A stretch of 64,000 nucleotides of DNA from Mycobacterium sp. UM_CSW (GCF_000455205.1 NZ_AUWQ01000065.1:1-64000), one strand, 5' to 3'; shown: positions 17,503 to 26,970, numbered from the stretch's first letter. Numbers and translations are program-made. Notes: generated by a model from the sequence alone, not told the origin.

Positions 17503-18738
17503 GTGAGCGCCGGCCTATCGCATCTTCGGGTGTGCGATCTGGGCGGTCAACTGGCCGGCGCCGGGGCGACAAAGATCCTGGCGGCCTTCGGCGCCGAGGT
17601 CATTCGAGTCGAGGACCCCGTCACGCGCGGTATGTGGGACGCCCTGCGCGGCGTCGGCCCGTTCGTCGACGAACGTCGGGGCGTGAATCTGGGCGCGGGC
17701 TTCAACAACCACAACGTGGGCAAGCTCGGTGTGACCATCAACCTGCGCCTCGAGGCCGGCAAGGAGCTGCTGCGTGAGCTGATCGCCGTCTCCGACATCG
17801 TCTGCGAGAATTTTGCGGCCGGCGTGCTGGACAGGATGGGTTTCGGCTACGACGAGCTGCGCCGGATCAAGCCGGACATCATCTACGTCTCCAACTGCGG
17901 CTTCGGACACAGCGGCCCGTACCGCGATTTCAAGACCTGGGGTCCGATCGTTCAGGCGCTGAGTGGGCTGACCTTCACCGCCGGGTTGCCCGATCACGAG
18001 CCCGCGGGATGGGGCTACTCGTACATGGACCACGTTGCCGCCTACTACATGACGGTCGCGATCCTGGCGGCCCTGCATCAGCGTGAACGCACCGGCGAGG
18101 GCCAGCACATCGATTTGGCCACGGTGCCAGCGGGTATCGCGATGCTGCCCACCGAAGTGTTGGACTGGACCGTCAATAAGCGGCCCGAGCGCCGGCCGGG
18201 GCTCCCGGACGGTAACCACGCCGACTTCGGTGAGATGGCTCCGCATGGGATCTATCCGTGCCTGGGGGACGACCGGTGGATAGCCATCGCCTGCCGCGAC
18301 GACCGGGACGTCGCGCTGCTGTCCAAAGTCATCGACGAACCGCGCCTGATCGACGACCGGTTCGCCACCCTGGAGCAGCGGTTGGACGGCGCCGACGCAC
18401 TCGACGAACTCGTTAGCGCGTGCACCCGGACCCGCGAAGCCTCCACGCTGTCAAGCGAACTCAGCGCGGCCGGGGTTCCGGCGAGCGTCGTCAAATCACC
18501 CCGGGAGCGGATCGACGAAGACCCGGACCTCGCCGAGTGGGGACTCTTCCCGACCGTGGCGCACCCCGAAATCGGGACGGTGCGCGTCGAGGGCATTCCG
18601 CTGCGCATGTCGGCCTCGCCGTGGAGCATCTCGCGGGCCGCGCCGTGCCTGGGCGAACACAACCGGGACGTGCTGGGCGGGCTGCTCGGGCGCAGCGACC
18701 AGGAGTTGGACGACTTGACTAAGCACGGTGTGATCTGA
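17503..18738 (+). CDS. CaiB/BaiF family CoA transferase
   Basis: 411 aa class III CoA transferase. HLRVCDLGGQLAGAGATKILAAFGAEVIRVEDP is the canonical N-terminus, and GQHIDLA carries the nucleophilic Asp. The frame is open back to 17380, but homology begins at GTG 17503. No Shine-Dalgarno is visible and the operator ends 6 nt upstream, so a leaderless message is likely. It overlaps a second CoA transferase at 18735; such pairs may form heterodimers. Confidence 0.87.
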   Translation: MSAGLSHLRVCDLGGQLAGAGATKILAAFGAEVIRVEDPVTRGMWDALRGVGPFVDERRGVNLGAGFNNHNVGKLGVTINLRLEAGKELLRELIAVSDIVCENFAAGVLDRMGFGYDELRRIKPDIIYVSNCGFGHSGPYRDFKTWGPIVQALSGLTFTAGLPDHEPAGWGYSYMDHVAAYYMTVAILAALHQRERTGEGQHIDLATVPAGIAMLPTEVLDWTVNKRPERRPGLPDGNHADFGEMAPHGIYPCLGDDRWIAIACRDDRDVALLSKVIDEPRLIDDRFATLEQRLDGADALDELVSACTRTREASTLSSELSAAGVPASVVKSPRERIDEDPDLAEWGLFPTVAHPEIGTVRVEGIPLRMSASPWSISRAAPCLGEHNRDVLGGLLGRSDQELDDLTKHGVI

Positions 18739-19937
18739 ACGCGCTGAGCGGGATCCGCGTCGTCGAGATCAGCGGCCAGTTCACCCCCGTCGGGGGAAGG
18801 CTGCTCGCCGAACTCGGCGCGGAGGTCGTCGTCGTCGAACCCCTCGCCGGGTCCTCACATCGGTCGCGGCCGCCGTTCGCGCACAACAACATTGGGCCGG
18901 ACACCAGCCTGCGCTGGTGGGGCGGCAACGTGGGCAAGCGGTCGGTGACGCTCGATCTCGACACCGCGCAGGGCGTCAGCGCACTGGAGCGCCTGGTCTC
19001 CGGCGCCGACATCGTGATCTCCGACGCCGGCCCCGTCGGCGATGCCCGGCATCCGTCCCTGATCTGGGTGGCGGTCACCCCCTTCGGGCTCGACAGCGTG
19101 CGGGCCGACCAACCGGTCACCGACCTCACCATGCTCGCCGGCGGCGGTCCGGTCTGGAACTGCGGATACGACGACCACTCCGTGCCGCCGATCCGCGGCG
19201 CCGGCGAGCAGTCGGCCAACATCGCCGGCTTGTATTGCGCCATCGGAGCGCTGGTCGCCCTGGCGCACCGCGACCAGACCGGCGAGGGTCAGCTTGTCGA
19301 CGTCAGCGTCAACGCCGCCTGCAATGTCAGCTCCGAACAGACGACATACCACTGGCTGGTCAACAACGAGACGTGCGTCCGGCAGACCGGCCGTCACGCG
19401 TACTTCACGCCGAGCCAACCGACCCAGGTTCGATGCGCCGACGGCGCCTACGCCACCACCGGCGTGCTGCCGCGCAAGCCGCCGGAATTCGCGAAGCTGC
19501 TGGGTTGGCTCGCGGACCTCCGCCTGACCGACGACCTTCCCGAGGCGGTGTTCTTGGAAATGGCCGCCTCTCGCGACGAGCCGGTCGACATCGCGAAGAT
19601 CGGTGCCGACGACGAGACCACCGCGATACTGACGGCGGCCCGCGACGCGATCACCTTGATCGCTTCCCGGATGCCGGCCAACGAGTACTTCCTGGAAAGC
19701 CAGCGACGCGGATTCCCCGCCGGAGCGGTGCTGTCACCCGACGAGGCCTTCGAGAACGAACACATAGCCGCCCGCGGGTTTCATGTTCCGGTTGACCACC
19801 CCGAACTGGGGGAGACCTTCCGCTACCCGGGCACGCCATACCTGTTCGGCGCCAATCCAGCAGTCGGCCGCGCACGGCCTCCCCTGCTCGGGGAACACAA
19901 CGCGCTGCTCGACGAACTCGCCGACGACACCGCATGA
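18735..19937 (+). CDS. CaiB/BaiF family CoA transferase with apparent CTG start
   Basis: 400 aa if it begins at CTG 18735. The family N-terminus (LSGIRVVEISGQFTPVGGRL, LAELGAEVVVVEPLAG) is encoded right after this point. In-frame upstream there is a TAA, and no ATG, GTG or TTG lies between. The CTG overlaps the previous TGA as CTGA, the same geometry as the ATGA/GTGA couplings elsewhere in the block. The first ordinary start (GTG 18930) would remove the CoA-binding N-terminus. The Asp motif is QLVDVS. It overlaps the VOC gene at 19934. Confidence 0.82.
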   Translation: MNALSGIRVVEISGQFTPVGGRLLAELGAEVVVVEPLAGSSHRSRPPFAHNNIGPDTSLRWWGGNVGKRSVTLDLDTAQGVSALERLVSGADIVISDAGPVGDARHPSLIWVAVTPFGLDSVRADQPVTDLTMLAGGGPVWNCGYDDHSVPPIRGAGEQSANIAGLYCAIGALVALAHRDQTGEGQLVDVSVNAACNVSSEQTTYHWLVNNETCVRQTGRHAYFTPSQPTQVRCADGAYATTGVLPRKPPEFAKLLGWLADLRLTDDLPEAVFLEMAASRDEPVDIAKIGADDETTAILTAARDAITLIASRMPANEYFLESQRRGFPAGAVLSPDEAFENEHIAARGFHVPVDHPELGETFRYPGTPYLFGANPAVGRARPPLLGEHNALLDELADDTA

Positions 19938-20383
19938 GCTCCGGTGCCCGCCTCACCCATATCGGGCTGTGCGTCAGCGATCTGGAAAGGTCAGTCCAGT
20001 TCTATTGCCTGGCATTGGGATTCGACGAATGTGGTCGACTGCGGGTCGACGGTACCGAGACGGCGCGGCTGCTCGGTGTGCCCGGGCTGGTGCTCGACCT
20101 CGTCTACCTGCAGCGCGACGGGTTCCGCCTCGAGTTGCTCAGCTACCCGGCGCCCGGGGTTCGGAAGAAGCGCCGGCCCCGCCGGATGAACGCGGTGGGC
20201 TTTACGCATCTTTCGTTCCGCGTCGACGACCCGAACGCGTTCGTCGCGGGTATCGAGCGCCTGGGTGGCCAGGCTCGACCGGAGCGGACGGTGACGTTCG
20301 AGGGGGGCAATCGGGGACTGATGGCCACCGACCCCGACGGCAACTGGATCGAGTTGATCGAACGCACACCGCCAAGCAACTGA
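19934..20383 (+). CDS. VOC-superfamily (glyoxalase/methylmalonyl-CoA-epimerase-like) protein
   Basis: 149 aa with two beta-alpha-beta-beta-beta modules: THIGLCVSDLERSVQFYCLALGF, and THLSFRVDDPNAFVAGIERLG ending in DPDGNWIELIE. The His and Glu positions fit a metal site. Family members epimerise acyl-CoAs, open rings as dioxygenases or act as lyases. It is the last gene of the three-gene unit with two CoA transferases, so a CoA-ester epimerase is plausible but not proven. Confidence 0.8.
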   Translation: MSSGARLTHIGLCVSDLERSVQFYCLALGFDECGRLRVDGTETARLLGVPGLVLDLVYLQRDGFRLELLSYPAPGVRKKRRPRRMNAVGFTHLSFRVDDPNAFVAGIERLGGQARPERTVTFEGGNRGLMATDPDGNWIELIERTPPSN

Positions 20384-20410
20384 GCAGTTAGTCACTCAAC
20401 GTCCGATTGT
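20384..20410. promoter_or_regulatory. Candidate operator, site 15
   Basis: Triplets GCA, TCA, CGT, TGT at 8-bp spacing, starting directly after the VOC stop and ending 19 nt before the P450 ATG at 20430. It is one of the more degenerate copies but correctly placed. Confidence 0.5.
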
Positions 20411-20429
20411 TCATCGGGATGATAGAGTC

Positions 20430-21629
20430 ATGGCTGTGCCAGCGACCAGCGAGTTGATGTATTCGCCGTTCTCCAAGGCGATCTTCGACGATCCCTACCC
20501 GGTGTACCGGAGATTGCGCGACGAAGCGCCCGTCTACCGGGATCCCGAAAACCGCTGGTGGGTCCTGTCCAGGTTCGACGACGTGTCGCAGGCACTGCGG
20601 GACTGGGAGACGTTCTCGTCCAAGCGCGGTCCGGCGCCGGAGAACCCGGACAACGACGGACGCAAGTACTCAGTGATCTCGATGGACCCGCCCCGTCACG
20701 ACCGCATTCGCGGCGTCCTCAAGGGTTTCTTCACGCCAAAAGCGGTCGCCGCCATGGAATCTGCCCTGCGGGCGGTGGTCGACACGCACCTGGGCCGGCT
20801 GCGACCGGGTACCACCATCGACGCGATGCAGGCCTTCGCGTTCTCGGTGCCCACGGACGTGATCGGTGATCTCCTCGGCGTGCCGCACAGCGACCGTGCG
20901 CAGCTGCGCGTCTGGTGGGAGGCCTTCCTCACGCGGGAGGAGGGGCAGGTCGCGATGCCGGCCCAAGCCATCGAGGCCAACCGCCTAATCAGCCAGTACA
21001 TCGGTGACCTGATCGAACGGCGCCGCACCGACCCGGGTGACGACTTGATCAGCATCGTGCTGCAAGCCACGTTCGACGACCCCGAAGCCGGCAAGCAGCG
21101 CGCACTGACCCCGCACGAGGTGCTGATGTTCTGCAATCTCCTGTCGGCGGCCGGCTCGGAAACCACTCAGAAGCTGATCTCCAACGGCCTCGTCGCGCTC
21201 GCCGAGCACCCCGACGAGTGGCAGCGCATCGTCAAGGACCGCAAGCTGATTCCGGCGGCGGTGAACGAGGCGCTGCGCTACGACACGCCGAGCCACTGGG
21301 TGGCGCGCACCTTGACCCGGCCCATCGAGCGGCACGGCGTCACCATGGACGCCGGCGACTGGGTCCTGCTGCTCCTGGGTAGCGCCAACCGCGACGAACG
21401 GCGCTACCACGATCCGGACCGCTTCATCATGGGCCGACCGCGCGGCACCGACGTGTACTTCGGGTGGGGAATCCACATCTGTCTCGGGCAATGGCTGGCG
21501 CGCCGGGAGGCCCAGCTGGTGTTCGACTACATCGCCGACAAGTTCCCCGACTACGCCATCGGGGCACGCGAACGGGTGCTCACCGCGACGGTGCGCGGAT
21601 ACACCAGCGTGGAGATGACCCTGCGCTGA
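20430..21629 (+). CDS. Cytochrome P450
   Basis: 399 aa. The heme loop FGWGIHICLGQWLARRE has its Cys near residue 351; AAGSETTQ and NEALRYDTP supply the I- and K-helix motifs. It heads a three-gene unit with two acyl-CoA dehydrogenases, as expected if the P450 oxidises a terminal methyl before CoA activation and beta-oxidation. ATG 20430 is the first good start after the operator. Confidence 0.9.
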   Translation: MAVPATSELMYSPFSKAIFDDPYPVYRRLRDEAPVYRDPENRWWVLSRFDDVSQALRDWETFSSKRGPAPENPDNDGRKYSVISMDPPRHDRIRGVLKGFFTPKAVAAMESALRAVVDTHLGRLRPGTTIDAMQAFAFSVPTDVIGDLLGVPHSDRAQLRVWWEAFLTREEGQVAMPAQAIEANRLISQYIGDLIERRRTDPGDDLISIVLQATFDDPEAGKQRALTPHEVLMFCNLLSAAGSETTQKLISNGLVALAEHPDEWQRIVKDRKLIPAAVNEALRYDTPSHWVARTLTRPIERHGVTMDAGDWVLLLLGSANRDERRYHDPDRFIMGRPRGTDVYFGWGIHICLGQWLARREAQLVFDYIADKFPDYAIGARERVLTATVRGYTSVEMTLR

Positions 21630-21631
21630 CC

Positions 21632-22675
21632 ATGGAGATCGCCTTCACCGACGAGCAGCAACTGCTCCGCGACACCGCCGCGCAGCTGGGGGAGAGCGTG
21701 GGCGTCACCAGCGCGGACGAGATCCCGACCGGCGAGGCGCTCGCCGCCCAGTGGCGCCGCCTGGTGGATCTCGGTGTGCCAACGCTGCGTTCGCCCCGCC
21801 TGTGCGGCCTAGAGGCGAGCGGCGTGGAAACCGTGATCGTCATCGAAGAACTCGCCAGAACCCTCAGCGCCGTTCCGGTGGTGGGCCAGGCGGTGCTGGC
21901 CACCGAGCTCCTGGAGGCGGCCGAAGCCGAGAAGGAACTGGAGCTCGTCGCGGAAGGCAGCCTTCGGCTGGCGCCTGTGCTGGGCCCCGACCTGATGGGT
22001 TTCGGCTCGGCTCACCGACCGGGGGTGGCATTCGACGCCGCGGGCGCCACCCACGGATTACTGGCCGCCCATACCGACGGACAACGCCGGCTTGTGTGCG
22101 CACCGCTGGGCGGCGCCGAGCACCGCGCGCTCGACCTGACGCGTGAATTCCGTTGCTTTGCAGCCGATGCGGCCGCGTCGGCGGTGGTGACCGGAGAACC
22201 CATCGATGACGAACGGTGGCGGCGGGTCGAGTCGTTGGCTTTGACCGCAGTCGCCGCCGACCTGGTCGGCGTCATGCAGGGTGCCCTCGACGACGCGGTC
22301 CGCTACGCGGGCGAGCGGGCTCAATTCGGGGTGAAGATCGGCTCGTTTCAGGCCGTGGGCCACCTGCTCGCGGATGCCCTGGTGCGAGTGGAAGGCGCCC
22401 GGAGTTGCCTCTGGCACGCCGCGTGGGCGATCGACCACTTGCCGGCCGACGAGGCGCGCCTTGCGGCGATGACGGCCAAGGCATACGCCTCGGCCGCGGG
22501 CCGGGAGGTGGTGGAGACCACGGTTCAGGTCTTCGGTGGCATCGCGATCACCTGGGAGCACGTGTCGCACCTGAGGCTGCGCCGGACCCTGTTGGACCGG
22601 CGGTTGTTCGGTGACGAGACGGTGCACTACGAGGCCATCGCCGCGCTGCGGCTGGCCAACCGGGAGCTCGCTTAA
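21632..22675 (+). CDS. Acyl-CoA dehydrogenase, small-type subunit (FadE)
   Basis: 347 aa, second-subunit type: AQFGVKIGSFQAVGHLLAD and VQVFGGIAITWEHVSHLRLRR are conserved, while the N-terminal half is weakly conserved. ATG 21632 is 2 nt after the P450 stop; the open frame begins earlier but that part is antifunctional overlap. Immediately followed (2 nt) by a large-type FadE at 22678, forming the second putative heteromeric acyl-CoA dehydrogenase of the window. Confidence 0.85.
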   Translation: MEIAFTDEQQLLRDTAAQLGESVGVTSADEIPTGEALAAQWRRLVDLGVPTLRSPRLCGLEASGVETVIVIEELARTLSAVPVVGQAVLATELLEAAEAEKELELVAEGSLRLAPVLGPDLMGFGSAHRPGVAFDAAGATHGLLAAHTDGQRRLVCAPLGGAEHRALDLTREFRCFAADAAASAVVTGEPIDDERWRRVESLALTAVAADLVGVMQGALDDAVRYAGERAQFGVKIGSFQAVGHLLADALVRVEGARSCLWHAAWAIDHLPADEARLAAMTAKAYASAAGREVVETTVQVFGGIAITWEHVSHLRLRRTLLDRRLFGDETVHYEAIAALRLANRELA

Positions 22676-22677
22676 CG

Positions 22678-23817
22678 ATGGACTTCAACGACAGCGCACC
22701 CGAAGCGCGGTTCCGCGCCGAGCTCAGGCAGTGGCTGTCCGACCACGCCCCCGACGCCGCGATCCCCGACGACCCGGCCGCCCGGGCGGATGCGCAAAAT
22801 GCCTGGCACCAAACGCTTTACGAAGCCGGATACATCGGGTTGTCCTTCCCCGTCGAGTACGGGGGACATGGTAAGGCGCCGGTCTACGAGGCGATCCTCA
22901 ACGACGAGCTCGGGCGGGCCGGCGCCGCGCCCATCGAGGGCGTTGGTCACCTCAGCAACGCATTGCGGCTGTTCGGGACCGACGAGCAGCGCGACACGCT
23001 GTTACCCGGCCTGTTGTCCGGCCGCGTGCGCTGGTGCCAGGGGTTTTCCGAACCCGAGGCGGGATCCGACCTCGCCGGCCTCAAGACGCGGGCCGATTTG
23101 GTCGACACCGCCGGGCGTGAAATGTTTCGCGTCAACGGCCGCAAGATCTGGACGAGCTTCGGTGCGGTCGCCGACTGGTGCTTCCTGCTGTGCCGCACAG
23201 AGCCTGACGCGCCGAAGCACGCGGGCATCTCCGTGTTGCTGGTGCCGATGTCGACGCCCGGCATCGAGGTGCGCCCCATCGTCAACGCCGCACGCAACCG
23301 CGAGTTCACCGAGATCACCTTCGACAACGTGGACGTCCCCGCGAGCAACCTGCTCGGCAAGCGCGGGGATGGCTGGTCCATTGCCAACCAGTTGCTTGCC
23401 TACGAGCGCGGTCCCAGCGACATCAACTGGATCGGCCGCCTCAAGACGCAGCTGCGGCGGCTCGAGGAGGACGTGCGCGTCGGCTGGCTCGAAGACTCCC
23501 CGTCGGCTCGGGCCCGGCTCGGGCAGGCCTATGTCGAGCTGCGCGCGCTGCAGATCAAGGTCATGAGATCCCTCACGGAGCGCCAAAACGGCAAGCTTCC
23601 CGGGCCCGAGGGGTCGGTGGACAAGTTGCTCATGACGCGCGCGGACCAGTTCTTCGCCCACGCCATGATGGACCTGTCTGCCAGTGGCCCGCTGCTCACC
23701 GAAGGCCTGGAATGGGACATCTACGTGTGGTCGCGCGCCGCCGGCATCTACGGCGGGACCGCCCAAATCCAGCGCAACATCGTCGCGCAACGGGTGCTGG
23801 GATTGCCGCGGGCCTGA
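22678..23817 (+). CDS. Acyl-CoA dehydrogenase, large-type subunit (FadE)
   Basis: 379 aa. CQGFSEPEAGSDLAGLKTRA and KIWTSFGAVADW form the FAD-binding middle domain; the C-terminus GGTAQIQRNIVAQRVLGLP is typical, with Ala-Gln in place of the frequent Ser-Glu. That substitution suggests that a catalytic residue may be supplied by the partner subunit encoded at 21632. The gene ends 6 nt before the convergent small gene at 23824. Confidence 0.87.
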   Translation: MDFNDSAPEARFRAELRQWLSDHAPDAAIPDDPAARADAQNAWHQTLYEAGYIGLSFPVEYGGHGKAPVYEAILNDELGRAGAAPIEGVGHLSNALRLFGTDEQRDTLLPGLLSGRVRWCQGFSEPEAGSDLAGLKTRADLVDTAGREMFRVNGRKIWTSFGAVADWCFLLCRTEPDAPKHAGISVLLVPMSTPGIEVRPIVNAARNREFTEITFDNVDVPASNLLGKRGDGWSIANQLLAYERGPSDINWIGRLKTQLRRLEEDVRVGWLEDSPSARARLGQAYVELRALQIKVMRSLTERQNGKLPGPEGSVDKLLMTRADQFFAHAMMDLSASGPLLTEGLEWDIYVWSRAAGIYGGTAQIQRNIVAQRVLGLPRA

Positions 23818-23823
23818 GCCCAA

Positions 23824-24042
23824 TCAGCCGTGCCGGTCCGCCGTCAGGTGCTTGTAAGCCTCTTCGAGTCCTTTGAGTCGTCGAATCAGGGTCTCGTCCT
23901 TTCCATCCGACGTGGCGAGTTTGGCTTTGACCTCGGCTATTTCGGCGGCGAGGCGTTCGGCCGCCTCACCCTTGGTGAGCAGGTCCTGGTCGGCCCAGTC
24001 GTCGTGCGGGATGCGCGACGGTGGCGTTTCGGGTGGTGTCAT
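23824..24042 (-). CDS. Small predicted coiled-coil protein
   Basis: 72 aa, unrecognised family. After a Pro-rich start it is almost wholly helical with heptad-like Leu/Ile/Ala spacing (EAAERLAAEIAEVKAKLA, then DETLIRRLKGLEEAYKHL). ATG 24042 has AAGGAG 4 nt upstream, which supports translation. It is divergent from the amidohydrolase at 24160 and shares operator site 6. It could be a small adaptor or regulator; no enzymatic motif is seen. Confidence 0.65.
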   Translation of the reverse strand: MTPPETPPSRIPHDDWADQDLLTKGEAAERLAAEIAEVKAKLATSDGKDETLIRRLKGLEEAYKHLTADRHG

Positions 24043-24097
24043 GGTTCTCCTTGGTGCGGCCTGTTCGTTTGAGCTCCGGCCGCGATCGGCGCTATAG

Positions 24098-24124
24098 TCA
24101 ACTAGTCACAATCTGTTCACTTGT
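24098..24124. promoter_or_regulatory. Candidate operator, site 6
   Basis: Triplets TCA, TCA, TGT, TGT at 8-bp spacing, between the divergent coiled-coil gene (start 24042) and amidohydrolase (start 24160). Confidence 0.55.
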
Positions 24125-24159
24125 ACCGTATCGCACGACTTCGAGAGACGATTCCCACA

Positions 24160-25455
24160 ATGCCGCTGCAACCTTCGATGAAGCTCCTGTCCGTCGACGA
24201 CCACCTGATCGAGCCACCGCAGGTCTGGGCGGACAGGCTCCCGAAGAAATTCCTCGACGACGGTCCCCGCATCGTCGACTTTCCGCGCGAAGGGGCCCCA
24301 CCGGTGCAGCAGTGGGTGTACGAGGGCAGGGCCTACCCCAACATCGGGCTCAATGCGGTCGCCGGCAAATCGCCGGAGGAGTTCGGCGTCGATCCGATCC
24401 GCTACGCCGACATGATTCCCGGGTGCTACGACCCGAAAGCCCGGCTGGCGGACATGGACATCGACGGAGTGCACGCGATGCTGTGCTTTCCGTCCTTCCC
24501 GCGCTTCTGTGGCACCGTATTCCTGGAAGGCGAGGACAAGGAACTCGCGCACCTGTCCGTCCAGGCGTGGAACGACTTCTCGCTCGACGAGTGGTGCGCC
24601 ACCGACCCCGCCCGGTTCATCCCGATGGCGATCACGCCGCTGTGGGACCCGGCCCTGATCGTGGCCGAGATCGAGCGGGTAGCGGCCAACGGGGCGCGGG
24701 CGATCGGGCTGCCGGACAATCCGACCAACCTGAAGCTGCCCAGCTACCACACCGCGTACTGGGAGCCGGTGTGGTCGGCGCTCGAAGAGACCAACCTGAC
24801 CGCGGTGATGCACTTCGGTAGTGGCGGATTCCCACCCCAGACCGCACCCGAGGCGCCGTTCGCGGTGATGATCACGTTGATGGGTACCACGTCCATGGCC
24901 GCGGCGACCGAGCTCATCTTCTCGCCGGTGTTCCACAAGCACCCGAACCTCAAGGTCGCGTTCTCCGAAGGCGGCGTCGGCTGGATGCCGTACCTCGTCG
25001 AGCGCGCGGACTACGTCTGGCGCAAGCACAAGTACTACCAGAACATCCATCCCACGGTGGCGCCGTCGGAATTGTTCCGGCGCAACATCTCCGGATGCTT
25101 CATCGAGGACGAAGTCGGCATGTCGATGCGCCACCAGATAGGAATCGACAACATCACCTGGGAATGCGACTACCCCCACTCGGACTCGTTCTGGCCCAAG
25201 AGCCGCGCGCGCGCCGAGGAGATGCTCGCCGACGTGCCCGACGAGGAGGCCGCCAAGATCGTCGAACTCAACACACGGCGTTGGTACGCCTTCCCCGAGG
25301 ATGGCTTCAAATCCTGCACTGCGGATGCCGGATGGCGCCCCAACGGCGGCAACCCGCCGGAGTACGACTACGACGAGGTCATGGCCGACCACGGCGGCAT
25401 CGGATTGGAGGGCTTCCTGAACAAGATGGAAGAGCAGAAGTCGCACAAGGTTTGA
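24160..25455 (+). CDS. Amidohydrolase family protein (COG2159-type)
   Basis: 431 aa homolog of the 4985 gene with the same landmarks: SVDDHLIEPPQVW, VMHFGSGG, SEGGVGWMPYLVER and WECDYPHSDSFW. It would hydrolyse or decarboxylate a cyclic or beta-keto intermediate with a divalent metal. ATG 24160 fits the homolog's N-terminus better than a TTG at 24121, which would lie in the operator. It is monocistronic and ends close to the convergent adenylate cyclase. Confidence 0.85.
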   Translation: MPLQPSMKLLSVDDHLIEPPQVWADRLPKKFLDDGPRIVDFPREGAPPVQQWVYEGRAYPNIGLNAVAGKSPEEFGVDPIRYADMIPGCYDPKARLADMDIDGVHAMLCFPSFPRFCGTVFLEGEDKELAHLSVQAWNDFSLDEWCATDPARFIPMAITPLWDPALIVAEIERVAANGARAIGLPDNPTNLKLPSYHTAYWEPVWSALEETNLTAVMHFGSGGFPPQTAPEAPFAVMITLMGTTSMAAATELIFSPVFHKHPNLKVAFSEGGVGWMPYLVERADYVWRKHKYYQNIHPTVAPSELFRRNISGCFIEDEVGMSMRHQIGIDNITWECDYPHSDSFWPKSRARAEEMLADVPDEEAAKIVELNTRRWYAFPEDGFKSCTADAGWRPNGGNPPEYDYDEVMADHGGIGLEGFLNKMEEQKSHKV

Positions 25456-25476
25456 TCTGGCTCCCGCACCTGCACG

Positions 25477-26970
25477 TCAATCGACCGGGACGGCGATATC
25501 GGTCGGGCTGGCGCGCCCACGAAGCACTTTGGAGTCGACGACCCGCCACCGCCCCGACTCCTGACCGGCCCTGGCCAGTGCCGCGGCCGAGGCCGCGACG
25601 CCACCCGACAGCTTGGCGACCTCGGTCAGCCGCGCCGCCTCGTTCACCGGGTCGCCGATCACCGTGTACTCGTAGCGGCCAGGGTGACCGACGTTGCCGG
25701 CCACGGCCATGCCGGCCGACACGCCGATGCCGGCCCTGATTGGGGCGCCGGGCGGATTCAGCAGCCTGTTGAGTTCACGCGCGGTCGCCAGCGCGTGCGA
25801 GGCGCAGTCGACGTCGTCGACGGGAGCGCCGAAAATCGCCAGTGCGGCGTCCCCTTCGAACTTGTTGACAAGACCCCGGTTTTGTTCGACGACGTTCACC
25901 ACTGCCGCGAAAAACTCGTTGAGCGTAGCGAGCAATTCGTGGGGCTCCACTGTGATGGCCAGTCGGGTCGAGCCGACCAGATCCACGAACAACACCGCGA
26001 CGTCGCGGTTGACCCCGTCGAACTCGATCCGGTCACCCGCGCCGGCGAGTTGCTCCGCCCGACGGGCCACCTCACGGCCGACGTGGCGGCCGAACAGGTC
26101 GCGGACTCGCTCGCGGTCACGCAACCCGGTCGCCATCGTGTTGAAGCCGGCCTGCAGCAGGCCCAGCTCGGACGCGTCGAAAACGGGCACGGACACATCG
26201 AATTCGCCGCGCTGAACCGACTGCATGCCGTCCCTGACCTCGTCGATGGGACCGGCGATGGTTGACGCGTTGAATGCGGCGACCACCAGACCACAGGCCA
26301 TGGCGCAACCCCCGAGTACCAGAACAACCAGCGCAAGCCGATGCGCGGAGTACTCGACGAAGAGGGCGCTCGCGGCGACGAGCATGACCATCAGCGTCGG
26401 AATACCGGTTCCGATCACCCAGGCGCTCACCGCGCGCAGCCGAAGACCCGGCCCCAATGGCCGTGTCGGCGGGTCTTCGGTGAGCAACCTGGCCGCCGTC
26501 GGGCGCAGCGCGATCTTGCACATCCAGTAAGACAGCGCGGTTGTCACGATGGCGCCCAGGATCATCGACACGCCCAGCGTTGCCGCCAGCCACGGTCTGC
26601 CGAGATTGATGAGCACGAAAACTGCGCTGGCCGTTGACCACACCGCCCCGTGGAGGACGGCCATTCTCCTGGGTATGGCCAAGACGACGTGCCGCGCGGT
26701 ACCGTCGCTCGCGCCCGCCGGCAGGCTCATCCACAGGTAGCCGCAGATCACCGCAAAGGGCAGGCTGATAACGCAATAGCACAGCGCCACAACGACGTTG
26801 AGCCTCAGCACATGGTGTTGGGCGAGCGCCGTGCCGGTCGGGAGACCCCACAGTGCCAGCGCGGCGATCACCGCCGCGCCGACGAGGGTCGGGATGACCG
26901 CACCGGATATGAGCAGTGGTCTTCCGGCGGGAGCAAACGGTGAACGCAGGCGGCGTGGGACCAGCCTCAC
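25477..26970 (-). CDS. Membrane class III adenylate cyclase with HAMP domain
   Basis: 497 aa. The N-terminal ~300 residues hold about six TM helices; a HAMP segment follows (AAFNASTIAGPIDEVRDGM), then the cyclase domain. FVDLVGSTRLA and FEGDAALAIFGAP carry the two metal-binding Asp, KFEGD the substrate Lys, and IGDPVNEAARL the adenine-specifying Asp and the Asn/Arg of the transition state. All canonical residues are present, so it should make cAMP. It resembles the Rv1318c-1320c/Rv3645 architecture. The GTG start overlaps the SMP-30 stop, tying it to a catabolic operon. Confidence 0.88.
   Translation of the reverse strand: MRLVPRRLRSPFAPAGRPLLISGAVIPTLVGAAVIAALALWGLPTGTALAQHHVLRLNVVVALCYCVISLPFAVICGYLWMSLPAGASDGTARHVVLAIPRRMAVLHGAVWSTASAVFVLINLGRPWLAATLGVSMILGAIVTTALSYWMCKIALRPTAARLLTEDPPTRPLGPGLRLRAVSAWVIGTGIPTLMVMLVAASALFVEYSAHRLALVVLVLGGCAMACGLVVAAFNASTIAGPIDEVRDGMQSVQRGEFDVSVPVFDASELGLLQAGFNTMATGLRDRERVRDLFGRHVGREVARRAEQLAGAGDRIEFDGVNRDVAVLFVDLVGSTRLAITVEPHELLATLNEFFAAVVNVVEQNRGLVNKFEGDAALAIFGAPVDDVDCASHALATARELNRLLNPPGAPIRAGIGVSAGMAVAGNVGHPGRYEYTVIGDPVNEAARLTEVAKLSGGVAASAAALARAGQESGRWRVVDSKVLRGRASPTDIAVPVD

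Noticed and set aside
24106-25446. 446-aa minus-strand frame over the amidohydrolase
   Set aside because: The plus strand carries all the amidohydrolase motifs; the antisense product is low-complexity His/Arg/Val without a family.
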